Below are positions 1-12,522 of a DNA stretch of 64,000 bases, one piece after another; within the stretch, counting starts at the first letter, position 1, and each line of letters begins with the position of its first letter. The DNA is taken from the NCBI GenBank assembly GCA_963691655.1, contig OY829327.1, forward strand, positions 54,448,079 to 54,512,078, given 5' to 3'. The DNA comes from Toxonevra muliebris (lineage: Eukaryota; Arthropoda; Insecta; Diptera; Pallopteridae). Made by a program: the position numbers and the translations under genes. The notes under the pieces were generated by a model, which made no database searches, was not told the origin of the DNA, and saw only the letters and a list, made by a program, of their open reading frames with translations.

Positions 1-1700
1 TGCAGCTGAGAAACTTATTTGAGTCAGTGGTTTTAACTAAAAACGATAAAACGGTTAAAAAAAAGTATCCACAATTTGATTAAAATAATGTGAAAAAACG
101 AAGAAAAAGAGTAGGAATAAAAACCTGTTCTACAATAAAAAAAAAAAAAAAAATAAGCGCGTCCATATTGGATACAAAGTCATAAAAACCAGAATCGTTC
201 ACTCACCAATACACACTCACACACCACAGAGAATGTATGTATGTGGTAGTAAAGTAAATGGTGCGAATGCTACTGAAGCTCCGCCTCTATTTTATACCCT
301 CATTCGGCTTTGAATTGGTTTTAGTTGTTGCTGTTTTTCTTTCTCGTTGTGCGCTTGAGCACAGACGCTTACACACACACACACTCAAGCAACGGTTCAG
401 ATACGTATTCACACCTATTCAACATTTGCTTTTTCGTTCGTTCATTCGTTGATTACGTTCGTTTGAGACGCCATTTCTTGTGGTCGGTCGGTATAATACA
501 GCAGCATCGATACCGAAGTCTCCATCGCCGCCATTTGCGGAGCCAATAGTTTAGAACCCCAATTTGAATTTTTATACTTGAACGCACTTTGGTAGATTGT
601 AGACGTGAATACGAACGAGTGAGTAAAGTAGAAACGTGGACGTAGTAAATGTAAACGCGCGTTTTAATTTGAGTTTTGCGCAATACTCCCTGAGAGTTTC
701 TTCGCTGCTAATTCGTGGGCGTTTTCTTCTATTTTGTTGTTACTTAAGTGAATAAAAGTGATTTCTGCTTATAGAATAGGGAAACAATATCCTGCCAAAG
801 GACATTTACTTGAAGTCACTACTGAGTTGTGCTTGTGTCACGGAGAATCACACTAAGATTCCAATACATAAGTTAAAGTGAGTGATACTAATAAGATTGT
901 TCAAGTGCCGTCGTGCGTCGGCCGAGTATCACTTGAGTTGCCTAATTTAGAAAAACAAAAATTAAAACACTTAATAAAAAAAAAAATATATATATAAAAA
1001 TAGGCATCGTCATAACTATTTTGACAACAACAACGTTAGCGCAACATCGACGTCATTCTCAAATAATGAAAATTTATGTGTCAAAAATTAAATTAAATTG
1101 CATAAATCTGTGTCACTCTGCGACTGTGAATAGTAAATAAATTCCGATTGTATTTTTTAACAATTATTACAATTCAATTAAATCTCAAAAAATTGAAGAG
1201 AAAAAAGTTGCAACTTATCTAACAAAACAGTGTTGTTTGTGTTGTTGTATCAATGTTTTGATTGAGAAGAAGCGTATAACGAAAAGTTGTTGCTTCATAG
1301 TTACTTACGACGACTGTGTGAAAAGTGAAAGTTTCTCTCACTGAATTCGACAAAATTAAATAATTAAATTAATAATTTTGGCTAAGATTCCACACTACAC
1401 AAATCACATTGTGTAATTTAATAATAAAAGCAAAAAAGCAAAAGTCAAAACAGTTCCAAATTTCCACAATACAATATCAAAATACAAAAAAATCAAAAAA
1501 AAAATCTTTGCGAACTGTGTGTAAACCAATTTTTGTGACCATATTTCAATTGTTAACAGAAAAATTGTTACAATTTGCACGTATTGAAAATTACATAATT
1601 TGTTGTTGTTGTTATTATAACGACGAATTTCAACGGCGGATGGACCTACATAATTTGGGATTAAATTATTTATAAACATTCGCAATTTTCGTTTAAGGTG
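1..1700 (+). promoter_or_regulatory. possible non-coding 5' exon/promoter region of a cnc transcript
   Basis: No coding frame of note. The region is free of recognisable transposons, has short GC-richer patches (520-620, 900-930) and scattered donor-like strings (GTGAGTAAAG near 610, GTGAGTGATA near 880, AAGGTGTGTA near 1695). It resembles dipteran 5' UTR sequence. It cannot by itself supply the coding base needed before the 12443 exon. It may be an alternative leader or just intron. Confidence 0.25.
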
Positions 1701-2939
1701 TGTATTTTAATTTATTATTATTTATGTTGCATTATTATTTTAACTTTGAATCTAACCAGATGTCTATTTATATTATGCTCAATCGAAAAGTGCACTTGAA
1801 AAGATACAATTAAACAAATTATGAATAAACTTATTGATTAAATATTGCCAATATTCAATCAAGTCCGTGTTCATTTGTTTGTATTCCCATTCATGCAATA
1901 CATATGTAGTTTGGCTAAAATTCGTTAATCCCTGGTTTTTGTCGTGATTGTAGACTAGGTAGGATGTTCATATTATTATATTTATAAAATAGAGGTTGTA
2001 TCCGGTTACTATACAGTTCGATACCAAACTTTTTATGGTATTTAAATTTCCAGTACATTTTTGATCTTTCGATTCCGAATTTGAAAATTTTTGAGCAAAA
2101 TGAGAGCGTTATTCGGCTAACGTTGGTGATACTCAAAGAACTCTAGCTAGAGAATGCGCATTTTGCTTTCGTTTTGCTTTCAATTATTTTTTTTTTTTAG
2201 TCTATCCAATTACTAGTCAAACTGTATTGTAATCTCATCTTGTTTAGAGAGTGTACCTATATTTTTACTAATCGAATATATAACTCTTGTACCATGGACC
2301 TTTGCCACGTCATTGCAAAATACTTTTTTTTTGAAATTCTTTTAATCCTGCCAATAATGAAATAAAGTTGACATTATCGTTAGTGTTGACTTGACTCAAC
2401 ATTTATCCCATCCAAAAATTTGATGATAAATTTCAATTCTACTGCGCTTACTTACTTTTATAAGATCTCTTTAGAATTGCTCTGAATCTGACTCAGTTTA
2501 ATGATTTACTGCCAGCCACTCCATGTCTAATTAGCACAGTAAATATTGGTTTCAACAGTTCTATGCCAGGTTGCGACTGGGACATCAGGGAGGCGAACTT
2601 TTTGAGAGTTGCAATGTATCCAATACTGTTGGTGTTCTTACAGAGAGTGTGGCTGATCCATCATCATTTTTGTATTTTTTACACCCCTACTGTTATTGCT
2701 GGACTTGGGTAATTCCCTAGTTCTTCCTTTGAGATATGAAGTGGTTATCAAATTCTTAAAGTCCGACTGTTTGCAGGGTGATGATAATAAAGTGACGCCA
2801 ATTTAAAACCTATGCGGTGGTCCAAGTAATAATTCGATATAATGAAACTGGAGGGTTTGGAGATGGAGAGCGTAAAACAGTTACAACAGTTGCCACTACT
2901 CGTTTTACAGAAAAGATTTGAAAACGAGGTAAACAAAAC

Positions 2940-3240
2940 CAAAAGCGTTCAATGAGAAAAATATTTTCTGGGTATCTCAAGATTCCCTACCAAAACATGG
3001 CAAAATTTACGCAAACGTGGATCAAAATTTTTTGGATTCAATAATATCTCAAAATTGTCATACTTTCCAGACCTAAATCCAATAGAATATTCGGTTTTGA
3101 AGCTTTTTAGAGAGTAAGGCAGGCTAATGTTTCTCAACACCACAGTCTAGAGTCACTGAAATGTTCATTAGGAGAGTCTGGCCTGAAATTAAGACGCACC
3201 GTTCTTTGATTTTTAAATCTCGATTAAAGGGATATATATG
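2940..3240 (+). mobile_element. decayed Tc1/mariner transposase fragment
   Basis: Translating + around 2978 gives QDSLPKHGK, like the QDN.PKH block that carries the second catalytic Asp of Tc1/mariner transposases. After a frameshift, 3061-3096 gives YFPDLNPIEYSVLK, the PDLNPIE block that carries the third acidic residue. Stops and frameshifts throughout (stop at 3115-3117) show it is dead. The rest of the element and its TIRs were not located. Confidence 0.75.
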
Positions 3241-3569
3241 GTGGTTAAAGGAGGTAATATTGATTAGGGCAGCATTTATGTGATAGGATCTATAATTAGC
3301 AGAGTTGTAAAAGAATGCATTCAATTTAATTGCAATACCTTAAATAAATAAGTAAGTACTTTGAAGTCACAGTTAATAAACGACAGTTCATGATTGCAGT
3401 TATTAAATAACATATTTGACTGCCGAATAAAAAATGCAATTAGAAGTTTTTTTGGAGTCGCCGATTGGTTAGTCTTTTAGAAAAGTCTTTTTTTTGTTTT
3501 GAGTCAAGGGAATGCAATCTTTTTTTAAAATCATGGGAATGTAAATCCTATTGCCTTCAAAATCAAGAC

Positions 3570-3775
3570 CGCTTTGAAGTTACCTAAAGTTACTTGGAGT
3601 CAATTGAAGTCACTTGGAGTCACATAGAATTTTAAGTCAATTGGAGTCATTTGAAGCCTTTTCGAGCCATTTGAAGCCAGTCAATTGGAGTCACTTAAAA
3701 TCATTTGGAGTCAATTGAGGGCTGGAAGTCAGTTACAGTCACTTGAAGTCAATAGGGATTTGAAGTTACTGATAT
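3570..3775. repeat. degenerate short tandem repeat, unit about 10 bp (TTGGAGTCA)
   Basis: Repeated strings such as TTGGAGTCAATTGAAGTCA, CTTGGAGTCA and TTTGAAGCC recur every 10-11 bases over about 200 bp with many substitutions and small indels. It lies in cnc intron or upstream DNA. Confidence 0.7.
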
Positions 3776-4534
3776 ATTTAAACAAACTGATTGTCTGAGC
3801 AATGCCTCAATAACTTATTGGACTCGTGCAAGATAATTTTTACCAGATCGTGAATAGCCCTATTCATTAAATATAACATAACTCAAATTATATCTCATTA
3901 ATGAGTACTCAGGTCTCTCAAACTGTGCAGTTTAATATTTTCGTAGTTAAATAAACGGAATTATCAAAAGTGAGAGTATTTATTGAGTAGACCCCAATTA
4001 TGAGTGAGATACAATTTAAATGGAATATTTTTTTGAAATCGAATCAAGGCTATTGAAATTTTGTGCATCAGTGTTTTTTTAACCAAGCGACGGAGTGCGA
4101 TCTATGGACTGATCAATTTGGTTGTAATCTTATGCACCAGGGTTTTTCGATTTAAAAATATTCAAAAAAAGGCTTCGGACCAAAAGTTTTCAAACATTTT
4201 ATAACACACAAAAAGGAGGGAGGTGGGAGGGGAGGAGAGTATAGGGGAACAGAGTTTTTAAAAAATTAAAAATATCATTACCCAAGTATATTATTCATTC
4301 TTCCCAAAAAACGCTGTAACGTTGGAGGTCACTAATCCGATCCACTCAACTGTTCATAAGCTTGTTTTTCTTAATACTGATTCCTAAACTATCTCTTTTG
4401 GAGGTTGCAGTGGTCTCCGATTGACTGCAGGTTATGCTATTTAGACTTTGCATTATTAGTTTAAATACTTGACCAACAACCTGTTGTCTTGAAATTGTTT
4501 CTATGTTTGATTTGTGCAGATTACACAGTGCAAC

Positions 4535-5650
4535 ACATATAGTATTTGACCTCAGTAATAAAAGCCCCAATCCCTTTTTGCTCCACTACGTCACAATTTT
4601 TTTTTTTTTTCGGTGGTTTGAAATTTTGATTTCTTAGTAAAAAATCGAAGCAAACAATGAGAAAAATCATATACGAAATTTTGCTTAAGGTGGTTCTTGT
4701 CTTGAACGACCTATTTTAAAATTTTCCGAGAAATATTTTCTTAGAACATTTTAACCCTCTAACTCCCAACAGAATGAGTAATTTTGGGCTCTTTTATTAA
4801 AAACTCCTTAAAAGCTAGGATTTAGGGGAGGTAAAAAATTCCATTAAGGGTCACCAAAGATAAGTAGCCTTTAGAAGTTAAAGGTAAGATATAAAAAACG
4901 AAATTAAGTGTTAAGAAATTTATTTGTAAGCATACTATATATTGCAAAGTGCGATATTATGTATGATCAGTAATATCCTTTATAATGGAGTTTTCAACAG
5001 TATCAATAAATTTTGTTATATCTGCGGCCATTTCACTCTATCCCATTGCAGGTAAGGTTGTTTCAACACTGAACTAATATTGGCGTATGAAAAATACTAT
5101 GACCAGAAATTCATTTCTGATGTTCCGTGGGTGAGACGGTGATTACCGCACCGTTACAATATTATTAAATGATTCTCTGCTGCTAAAAGTTTCTAAGTTC
5201 CATACTTACAGCACATATTACAAGGATATTACTAATCATCCCTACAAATAATTTTCTTAACACTTTATTTCGTTTTCTTATGTGTTACCTTTAACTCTTA
5301 GAGGCCACTTGTCTTCGGTGACCCTTAGTGAAATTTTTCGGAAAATATTTTTGTATGGCCTCCCCTTTAACTTAGCTTTTAAGGAGTTTTTAAGAAAAAG
5401 GCCCAAAATGACCAATGTTGGTGGGAGTTAGAGGGTTAAAATGTTGTAAGGAAATATTTTTTGGAAATTTTTAATATAGGTTACCCAATACAAGAACAAC
5501 CTTAAATAAAATTTTACATATCATTTTTCTCATTATTTGACTCGATTTTTGCCCCAAAAAATCAAAATTTCAAACCACTGTAACGTAGAGGAGCAAAAAG
5601 GGATCGGGGCTTTTGTTACTGAACACACACAAATACTATTGTTTGTGATT
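4535..5650. mobile_element. large foldback element with about 400-bp inverted arms
   Basis: The left arm (about 4535-4935) and right arm (about 5255-5650) are inverted copies. For example AAAAGCCCCAATCCCTTTTT near 4560-4580 matches in inverse AAAAAGGGATCGGGGCTTTT near 5596-5616, and TTAACCCTCTAACTCCCAAC at 4751 matches the inverse ending GGTGGGAGTTAGAGGGTTAA at 5439. The loop is about 320 bp and has no coding capacity. Inside the arms the pair TTAA|CCCTCTAACT...AGTTAGAGGG|TTAA (4751-5439) has the TTAA flanks of a piggyBac-type unit. Confidence 0.7.
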
Positions 5651-7500
5651 GGTTTGGTTTTGTCCCGATACATTGACCCTCAAACTGTTGCTTAGTGTTA
5701 TTAACGTTCTAAGCGAGTAAAGAATAATTTTATTTTCATATTATTGTTTTAATTTTTGCGGATTAACCTTTACGAGAACTAATGTTTAATAAAAACAGTG
5801 CCAAAAATCAATTGAAAACTTGTTTTCAGAGAAATAAAAGCATGTAGATTCTTCTAATTTGTTGTTCTTGGTTATATTAATATGCATGTTTTAAATCCTA
5901 CTTTTGATATTCCCAGTTTTTATCTTCCACCCATTCATATTTAACAAATATTTACTGAAATATAATTACAAGTTACTTTTAGTTAACTAACAATATGTTG
6001 TCTCTCAATTATTGCACTCATTGACGACCTTTAAATAAACTTCCTGCCTAAATGATATACATGAACAGTTTTCAGCCACTACACTTACAAAAAGTATGCA
6101 TCGAAAAGCAACAAACTCGATTTAACAAAAAGAAGAAAAAAACGCCCTTAATTGCTGATGACAAATGTACAAAGAAAAAAATAAAAGAAATATTTCATTA
6201 TCTCTGAATAGTTGTGGTTATTACAAATTGAATAATATTTTTATAGGTTTATTGTATGGTTATGGTGTTGTGTGATGCACCACCTTATGCTCCTCGTTCT
6301 CTCTGCGTCAATTCTAACGATGTTTTTTCCCGTTTTGTTCTGCGAAATGTTACCAAGAAAATAAAAGCATGAAATAAACCTAAAATAACAATAATAATAA
6401 CAATTCTATTGGAAGTGTTCAGACGGCAAAAGAACAACAATAAAAAAATAACATGGCTTAAACAACCAAAGTACATACATATACTCAGGTAATAGCTATA
6501 ATATGGAACAGTTGCTTGATTTAGGGTGTTTAAATATTCAAAGGCATGTTAGATGAAGAGACCTTCAACACACATACACACAAACTCATATACATTCAAA
6601 CACAATAAGAGGGGGAAAACGTAGTTCTTTCTGTTGTAACCAATAGAAAAATAAACATTGCTTGAGAAAAACAACAAAAATAAAACATACAAAAAAAAAA
6701 CAGAAACAAAAAAAAGCGTGTTTATTCTAATTTTGACCCTGTTTAAGTGCTTTAGCTGGATGGATGGATGGATAGATAGATGGCTGGCTGGCGTGCTGGT
6801 TTGCTGGCTAACAGCTTAGAATAGTTGTATGCTTGTATATACATGTAAAAGGTAAAGGTCGTAATTTCAGTCAGTAGTTTTAACTTTACCTGCACTGCTT
6901 GTGCTCTTACTGCTGCTGCAAACGTTTAATGCGCGCCCACAAATTTTTTTTCTAAAGAATTTTTCAAGTCGTTTTCCTTTTTTTTTTTTTTTTTTTCTTA
7001 TTTATTCAGCGATGTTAAGTAGTAATTTTCTGATAAACAAAAAATATGAAATATTTGTTGGAAATATTATTAGATTGAGTTTTGATAATATTTTTTGAAA
7101 ACCTTCTTTTGTTATCTTTTCCTTTTTTGGGGGGCTTAGATGAAGTTTGAAGTTAGAGCGAGTAAGGAACGGACGTCTCTATTCCTATGAATTTACACTA
7201 TATAAATATAAGTTGGTATAAATGGCAAATATTTGGTAAAATTACGCACGTTTCATATTGTTCATAGTTCTTATACTTCCTTAGTTGATAGTCAAATACT
7301 TGCTACTGTATTAAAAAAATAAAAACGGTATTGACAATAATGTCAATACTTTCGTAAACTGAAAGAACACATTATTCGTTAGTTAGTCAATAAAGATTCA
7401 AATACATAAGTTAGCTACATCATACTCACTTAAAAACTTAAAAGTATTCAATGTATAGAATCTTGAAAGCAATAATACTTTTCTGGGTTCCTGGTAAAAA
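5650..7500. other. AT-rich stretch without recognised gene
   Basis: Only simple-sequence DNA is evident, including a (TGGA)n/(TAGA)n/(TGGC)n run at about 6757-6792 and a long T tract near 6978-6996. No supported ORF, splice pair or transposon protein was seen. Confidence 0.6.
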
Positions 7501-8650
7501 AAATGTAACAAATTATCGGGTCGTAGGTTAAGCAAGATTGGAGTGGCAGACTTCTACTTAAACACATATTAGGCTCATTGTGATACCACAGTACGGCGCG
7601 ACTTAATCATTTACGTAGTAAAGAACCATGAAGACTCCATACTGAATCTATGTCCTTAATATCTATGGATGATAGCTCGGGCAGACACAAATATGATCCA
7701 CTACCCAGGATCTTTTTGCTTCCTCAAGGTAGATTTGCTAAATGGCCAATTTAATAGACGTAAGGGGGACACCAATGGTACAGGGATGTGTTATATCGGT
7801 AAGCTGCGAGCACCGTTTTGCTAACTCGTCGGCATTGCAGTTACCTGGAATATCCATGTGCCCGGGTACTCAATATAGGTGGACCTGCAAATGACTTGAC
7901 AAAAAAATGAGTGAAGATCGGCAGTCAAGGACAAGCTTTGATGTTGTGAAAACACCGGCAAGGGACTGGATTGCTGCTTGATTGTCCGTGTAGATGCAGA
8001 TATTCGTATCGAAAGAATCGTTGCAAATAAGCCACCTGGCCGCTTGATAAAGATGCCGGTCAGAAAGTCGGAAAGAAAGTCTGAGATCCAGCTTGCTAGA
8101 GAGGACGTCCAATTTGAATCCATCTGTAATACAGATGGATTCAGGAAGTGACTCGATGTTGAAGATCCCATATTGTTCCTAATGCCCTCTTACAGCAAGA
8201 GGCTTTCCATACTCTCTCTGTTATATTAGCTTTCCATTGAAGTTTAGGATCAAGAACAAGTCCGAAATATTTGACCCGCTTGCTAAAGCAAAGCGAGGTG
8301 ACATTAATTTTGGGTAGGGCAAATGTCCCAACATTTGTACTTTTTGCTGAAGAACCTAACCTCAGTTTTTACAGGATTGACATTCAAATCGAATTCACGG
8401 CACCAGTGAAACAGAATGCTAAGTGACTGGCACTGCAATAGCAATATCAGCCGCATAAGCTATTATTTTGCAGCCGATTTGATCTAATCTGTTAAGCAGT
8501 GTGTTCACAGCCAGATTTCAAATAAGAGGGGATATAGTACGCCTCCTTGTGGTGTTATTCTATTAATAACCTTTTTAACGTAATCATTTCTAATAGAAAA
8601 GCTGTTTGGGTCGTAACTCCAAACCATTCTAGGTAGATACAATTTGAATT
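7500..8650 (-). pseudogene. degenerate non-LTR retrotransposon, RT to RNase H fragment (copy 1)
   Basis: On the minus strand 8640-8450 reads like the palm region of a non-LTR reverse transcriptase (LPRMVWSYDPNSFSIRNDYV, then PQGGVL), broken by stops. The stretch 8120-7800 matches the RNase H domain of the better copy at 27448-28720 (for example FDTNICIYTDNQAAIQSLAG), and the 3' part 7730-7500 matches its tail. Frameshifts, a deletion around the first RNase H Asp and many stops make it inactive. Same family as copy 2. Confidence 0.8.
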
Positions 8651-10800
8651 TGAGTTTTGTTTGCATATTAGTTCAACAGATTTTATTGAATGTAGTTAAA
8701 AGGCCTGCGCTCAAAACGTGATATCCAACAATTTCAAAATCTTACAGGAGAGTAAAAAAGGTTGGCATTCCCCTATTTTTTATACCGAAATGCGATTTTT
8801 GAATAATTATCTGAAAGCGGCAAAATGTCGCCATGATTTTAGAGAACCAAAAACAAAAAAAAAAACAAAAACCCACTTTTTGACCGCAACATCTTCAGTT
8901 TGTCGTAAGTAATTCATTTCTTCAAATGCATTACATTAGCTCTAAACTATCTAACAAGTTTTAATTTTGCTTATACCGTTTTAATCATAGTTCCCCCCCC
9001 CCCCCCCCACCTCTAGCAGATAGCAAAGCTTCATTTAAGTACCCTTTAGCGGTTTTCATTCGAGCAAAGTTTTGATCCCCCAAATAAAACTTGCGCAATT
9101 CATAATTTTTCTATATTCCTCTATTTTTCTATTTTTTAACCGCGCCATGGCAATTTGCATTAAGCTTCGAATTCTTTTAGCTTTCTAACGATAGGCAAAC
9201 ATATTTTTTCACACATTAGCGTATAAATAGCACAGTGTCAGAAACTGTCAATAGTGACAACTAAAAAATTAAAACCTTTTCATCATTGTAGATTTTCAAT
9301 AATTAAAACGAAAGATGCAATAATGATTGTGCATATTTTGTTGTTGGTTTTTTTTTTAGAGAAAATTATTAATTTTTCATAAACATCATAAATAATAATT
9401 TAATGAAAGCAATAAATGCATCTGCCTGCTGCTGCTTCCGTATTCAATATTTTTGTATTATTTTTTTTTTCTGAAATGTGCAATTTTTATGATTAATGAT
9501 TTTTAAATCTTTTAAATACATACATACGTGTTTTTTTTTTCCTTAAAAACTAAAATGTTTTCAATACTCAGTGTGCTAGTGGAAGTTAGGAAGGCAATCA
9601 TCAAGAGACTAAAATATGCTCAAGGTGTACGTAGATATGTATTTCTATACCTATATGTTATTATTTAAAATTTTATGCTGGTCATTTTTAATTTGTTTGC
9701 CTTCAAAAAGGTGCTACTGTGTGGCATCCACATTTCCATCACTTTCTCATGATTATTTGAGTTTCACTTGTCTCTAGGGAATTCATTGTCTCTATTTAAT
9801 TGTGATAGCCTGCAATATTCATTCTATTTGTATAATTTTTTCATAACTTTTATCATCTAAACTAAACTAAATAATAATTCACGCTATAATTTTCTCAATA
9901 ACAATATCGGTATTTATGGTTTAAAAATAAATAAAAATGGAAAATAATTTATAAATTTTTTTATTTTATCAAAACAAACATTGGGTATGCCTTATTTAGG
10001 CTATCTTCTTCTTCTGCTCAGAATTGATCACACTCTTGGGCATTCTACGACTCAAGCACGTAATCCACACTGTTGGTAGCTGCTTCACTTCTTCATCCTC
10101 TTGTCGAATGAATACACAGATTGTAGGTAAAATGAGCAACAAACAAGAAATCAAAACAAAAAGAGTTTATTCAATGTCAATCAAAATATTTGTGCATTTG
10201 CATTGATTTTTGTTTTCTTTTAGCATTTTGTTTTTTTGTGATTTCATTCTTCCACCGCTTCGATTGATTCTTTAAGAAGTTCTTTATTTTGAAAAGGAGT
10301 TTTTCACAGGAATTTTGTAAATTTTGAAAAGAAAAGAATGCTCTGAGTCAAAATCAATATTGGTAACGATTTATTAAATAAACGAAATTATTTAAAACTT
10401 CAATAATTTTGATTGTGTGAATTTCTTCCAAAGCAATTATTTAAAAAATCAGCCCTCAATTCAAGAAAGCAAGATACACGCACAAAAAAATTATCAGAAA
10501 TCTTCGGTTAATTGACCGCGTGATAAATTTTTTCTTTCTGTTCAGAAGATATTGTAGTGTATTTTAGTTGACAACGCACAGTAGACAAAACCGCAACATA
10601 TTGAAGTTTCAAATTGAAAGTGAATTCTTGTACATAGTAAGAGAAACAAAATTGAGACGCAATAAGTCACTGTTTGGTATTCTTTATAGGATGCGGAAAT
10701 CATTGGCCCAGAAAGTTACGGTCAATAGAGAGCGCTATAGATCAATGAATACTGACTTTTTCTTTCCCCAATTGAATGGCATTAATATGAAAGAGCGAAC
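8650..10800. other. AT-rich intronic DNA, nothing recognised apart from a C16 tract
   Basis: Short chance ORFs only. No protein similarity, tRNA-like structure or clear TIR was seen. Confidence 0.55.
8993..9008 (+). repeat. homopolymer C16
   Basis: Sixteen consecutive C in an AT-rich intron. It is unusual for this base composition and a likely place for assembly or length error. Confidence 0.95.
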
Positions 10801-10801
10801 A

Positions 10802-12014
10802 TACAGTGTCGGATAGTAATAAGAACACATGAAAAAAATATTTCTCTAAAATAATGAAAAATTTAAAAGGAATGCACTTGTATTTATTGATTCCATAAGA
10901 TTAATTTTTTCATAAATTAAAAAAAAGGATAAATAATATAACATTTCCAAAAGGGCAAAAAAAAACACTTCAATTTTGAAAAAAAAATTATTTGAACATT
11001 GCTTCGAATGGTTTTTTAATGCTAATATTTTGTGTAATAGCCTCTGTTATTCAAAACTGCCTTACACCTTCTGTGTCTGAGTACTGAGTCCACTAAAGAC
11101 GCGCAAGTAACCTGGGATGTGGAATACGAGACTTTTTCAATGTTTTGCCACAACTCGTCCTTGTTTTTAACTCTGGAACTGCCAATCTTCTCTTTGACAT
11201 CTGCTCATCGTCTGTTTTAACCAGTACAGAAGTCCCACACCATATGTATCCACTTCCTTAACTCTGTATTTTTCGGTAGCCTAACCCAACGTTTGCCATC
11301 ACTTCTAACCAGATTTATCTTCCTTTCATCTGTACATAACACGTTACGCCTTTTGTTTTTTGCTTAAACATTGGTACTTGTGCTGTCGTCCCATTTACTT
11401 TTATTTCACTGAACGTCTCCTGACTGACCGAGTACAAATTTGAACCCCAGTCTCGGCTTTAATTGCGCCAGCTGACTTAAATGGGTGATGTGCCAACAAT
11501 ATTTGGATGCGATTGTCATCTGCGCTTTTTGTTGTGCGGGGCCTACCTCGCTTGCATTGATGTTTTAAGATAATAAGGCTTGATGGGCAAATGTAGAAGA
11601 TATTTTTAACAATTCGGCTGATGTTTTGGCATTCATTTCGCAATTTTTTAATCAAAGCCCGCTCCTCCTTGCTACAGTGCTTTGCTCGTTTACATTTATT
11701 TTGTCGTATTTATTTCAATTCTAACATTTTAATGCTTACCAGTACAAATTATAAACGAATTTAAGCGTTGCTCTTTAAATACAAATTTTGTTTTCTGCTG
11801 TTACTATTTTATTGTCCACCTTCAACTTTTTTCTTTGGGAATCCTAAAAAAAAACAAAAAGATTTCAATGCTGCCACTCAGATATTTTTCAATATATGGC
11901 ATATCATTTCTTCCTCTATAAAAATTGTTCGGCATAAACAATCCCATATAAAAAAATATCAATACAAGTTTTATGGTACAGGGTGTTCTTATTTGTCTGT
12001 ATTGCTCAGCACTA
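10802..12014 (-). mobile_element. Tc1-like DNA transposon with internal deletion
   Basis: TA dinucleotides at 10802-10803 and 12013-12014 flank inverted ends that share ATAAGAACAC about 16-20 bases in. The minus strand encodes a Tc1 transposase in pieces: the DNA-binding domain at 11655-11401 (KRGRPRTTKS, ICTRSVRRR), then a first-Asp region near 11350-11260 (NVLCTDERKINLVRSDGKRW), then a C-terminal block near 11150-11030 (KDELWQNIEKV, CASLVDSVLRHRRCKAVLNN). The part with the second Asp and the Glu/Asp is missing, so it cannot be active. At about 1.2 kb it is shorter than full Tc1 elements (about 1.6 kb). Confidence 0.85.
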
Positions 12015-12442
12015 TATGCCCGAAATCTTTCTAATAAAGTCAATACCACGATTTATATATGTTTCATTTTAAATTTCTATGTTTCTAAAAATAAAAACAG
12101 CCTTTACTTTTTACTGGTTTTCTGGAGTTCATTTCACCAGATTTGTCCCATTTTCATTTATTCACGTTCTTTTATGATCATAAGAACTTGGTGCAGATAA
12201 CTTACGGCAACTTATATTTTTACCCGCTGTTTTTATGGAGACGTTAGTTACACTGTCAGATGCAATTAACCAGGTAATTCTGTACTATTGCCGAAGTCAT
12301 ATCTGCTACAGTTTGAAGAGGAAACTTAAGGAATATGAAATTTAATGGTTACATTCTCTACAAAGCGTAGTTACATAATTATTGACTCCAAATAAAATAA
12401 ATTCTAAAATTCTTTAACTAAATAATGTAATTATAATTGCAG

Positions 12443-12522
12443 GTGAATATATTCGTTTGCCGTTGGACGAGCTTCTTGACGACGTTCTGCAGTTGGCTGG
12501 ATTGGCTGGCGAAAACAACGAG
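12443..12522 (+). CDS. cnc: cnc exon: end of ETGE (Keap1-binding) motif, CncC-specific
   Basis: Acceptor ...TTGCAG at 12437-12442 and donor GTAAGC at 12523. The exon opens with two bases (GT) that complete a Gly codon if the previous exon ends in G, then reads EYIRLPLDELLDDVLQLAGL and six more residues. With the split Gly this reads G-E-Y-I-R-L-P, which fits the C-terminal half of the ETGE degron that docks on Keap1. The E-T half must be in an exon further upstream. Phase 1 in, phase 0 out. The exon would be used only by the long, Keap1-regulated isoform. Exon identity is firm from splice fit and protein character; the ETGE assignment is inference from two residues plus context. Confidence 0.8.

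Noticed and set aside
6554..6570. GATGAAGAGACC, which reads L-D-E-E-T like the Nrf2 ETGE context
   Set aside because: It is followed by TTC and a (CA)n stretch with no donor, and the surrounding frame is not open or conserved-looking. Coincidence.
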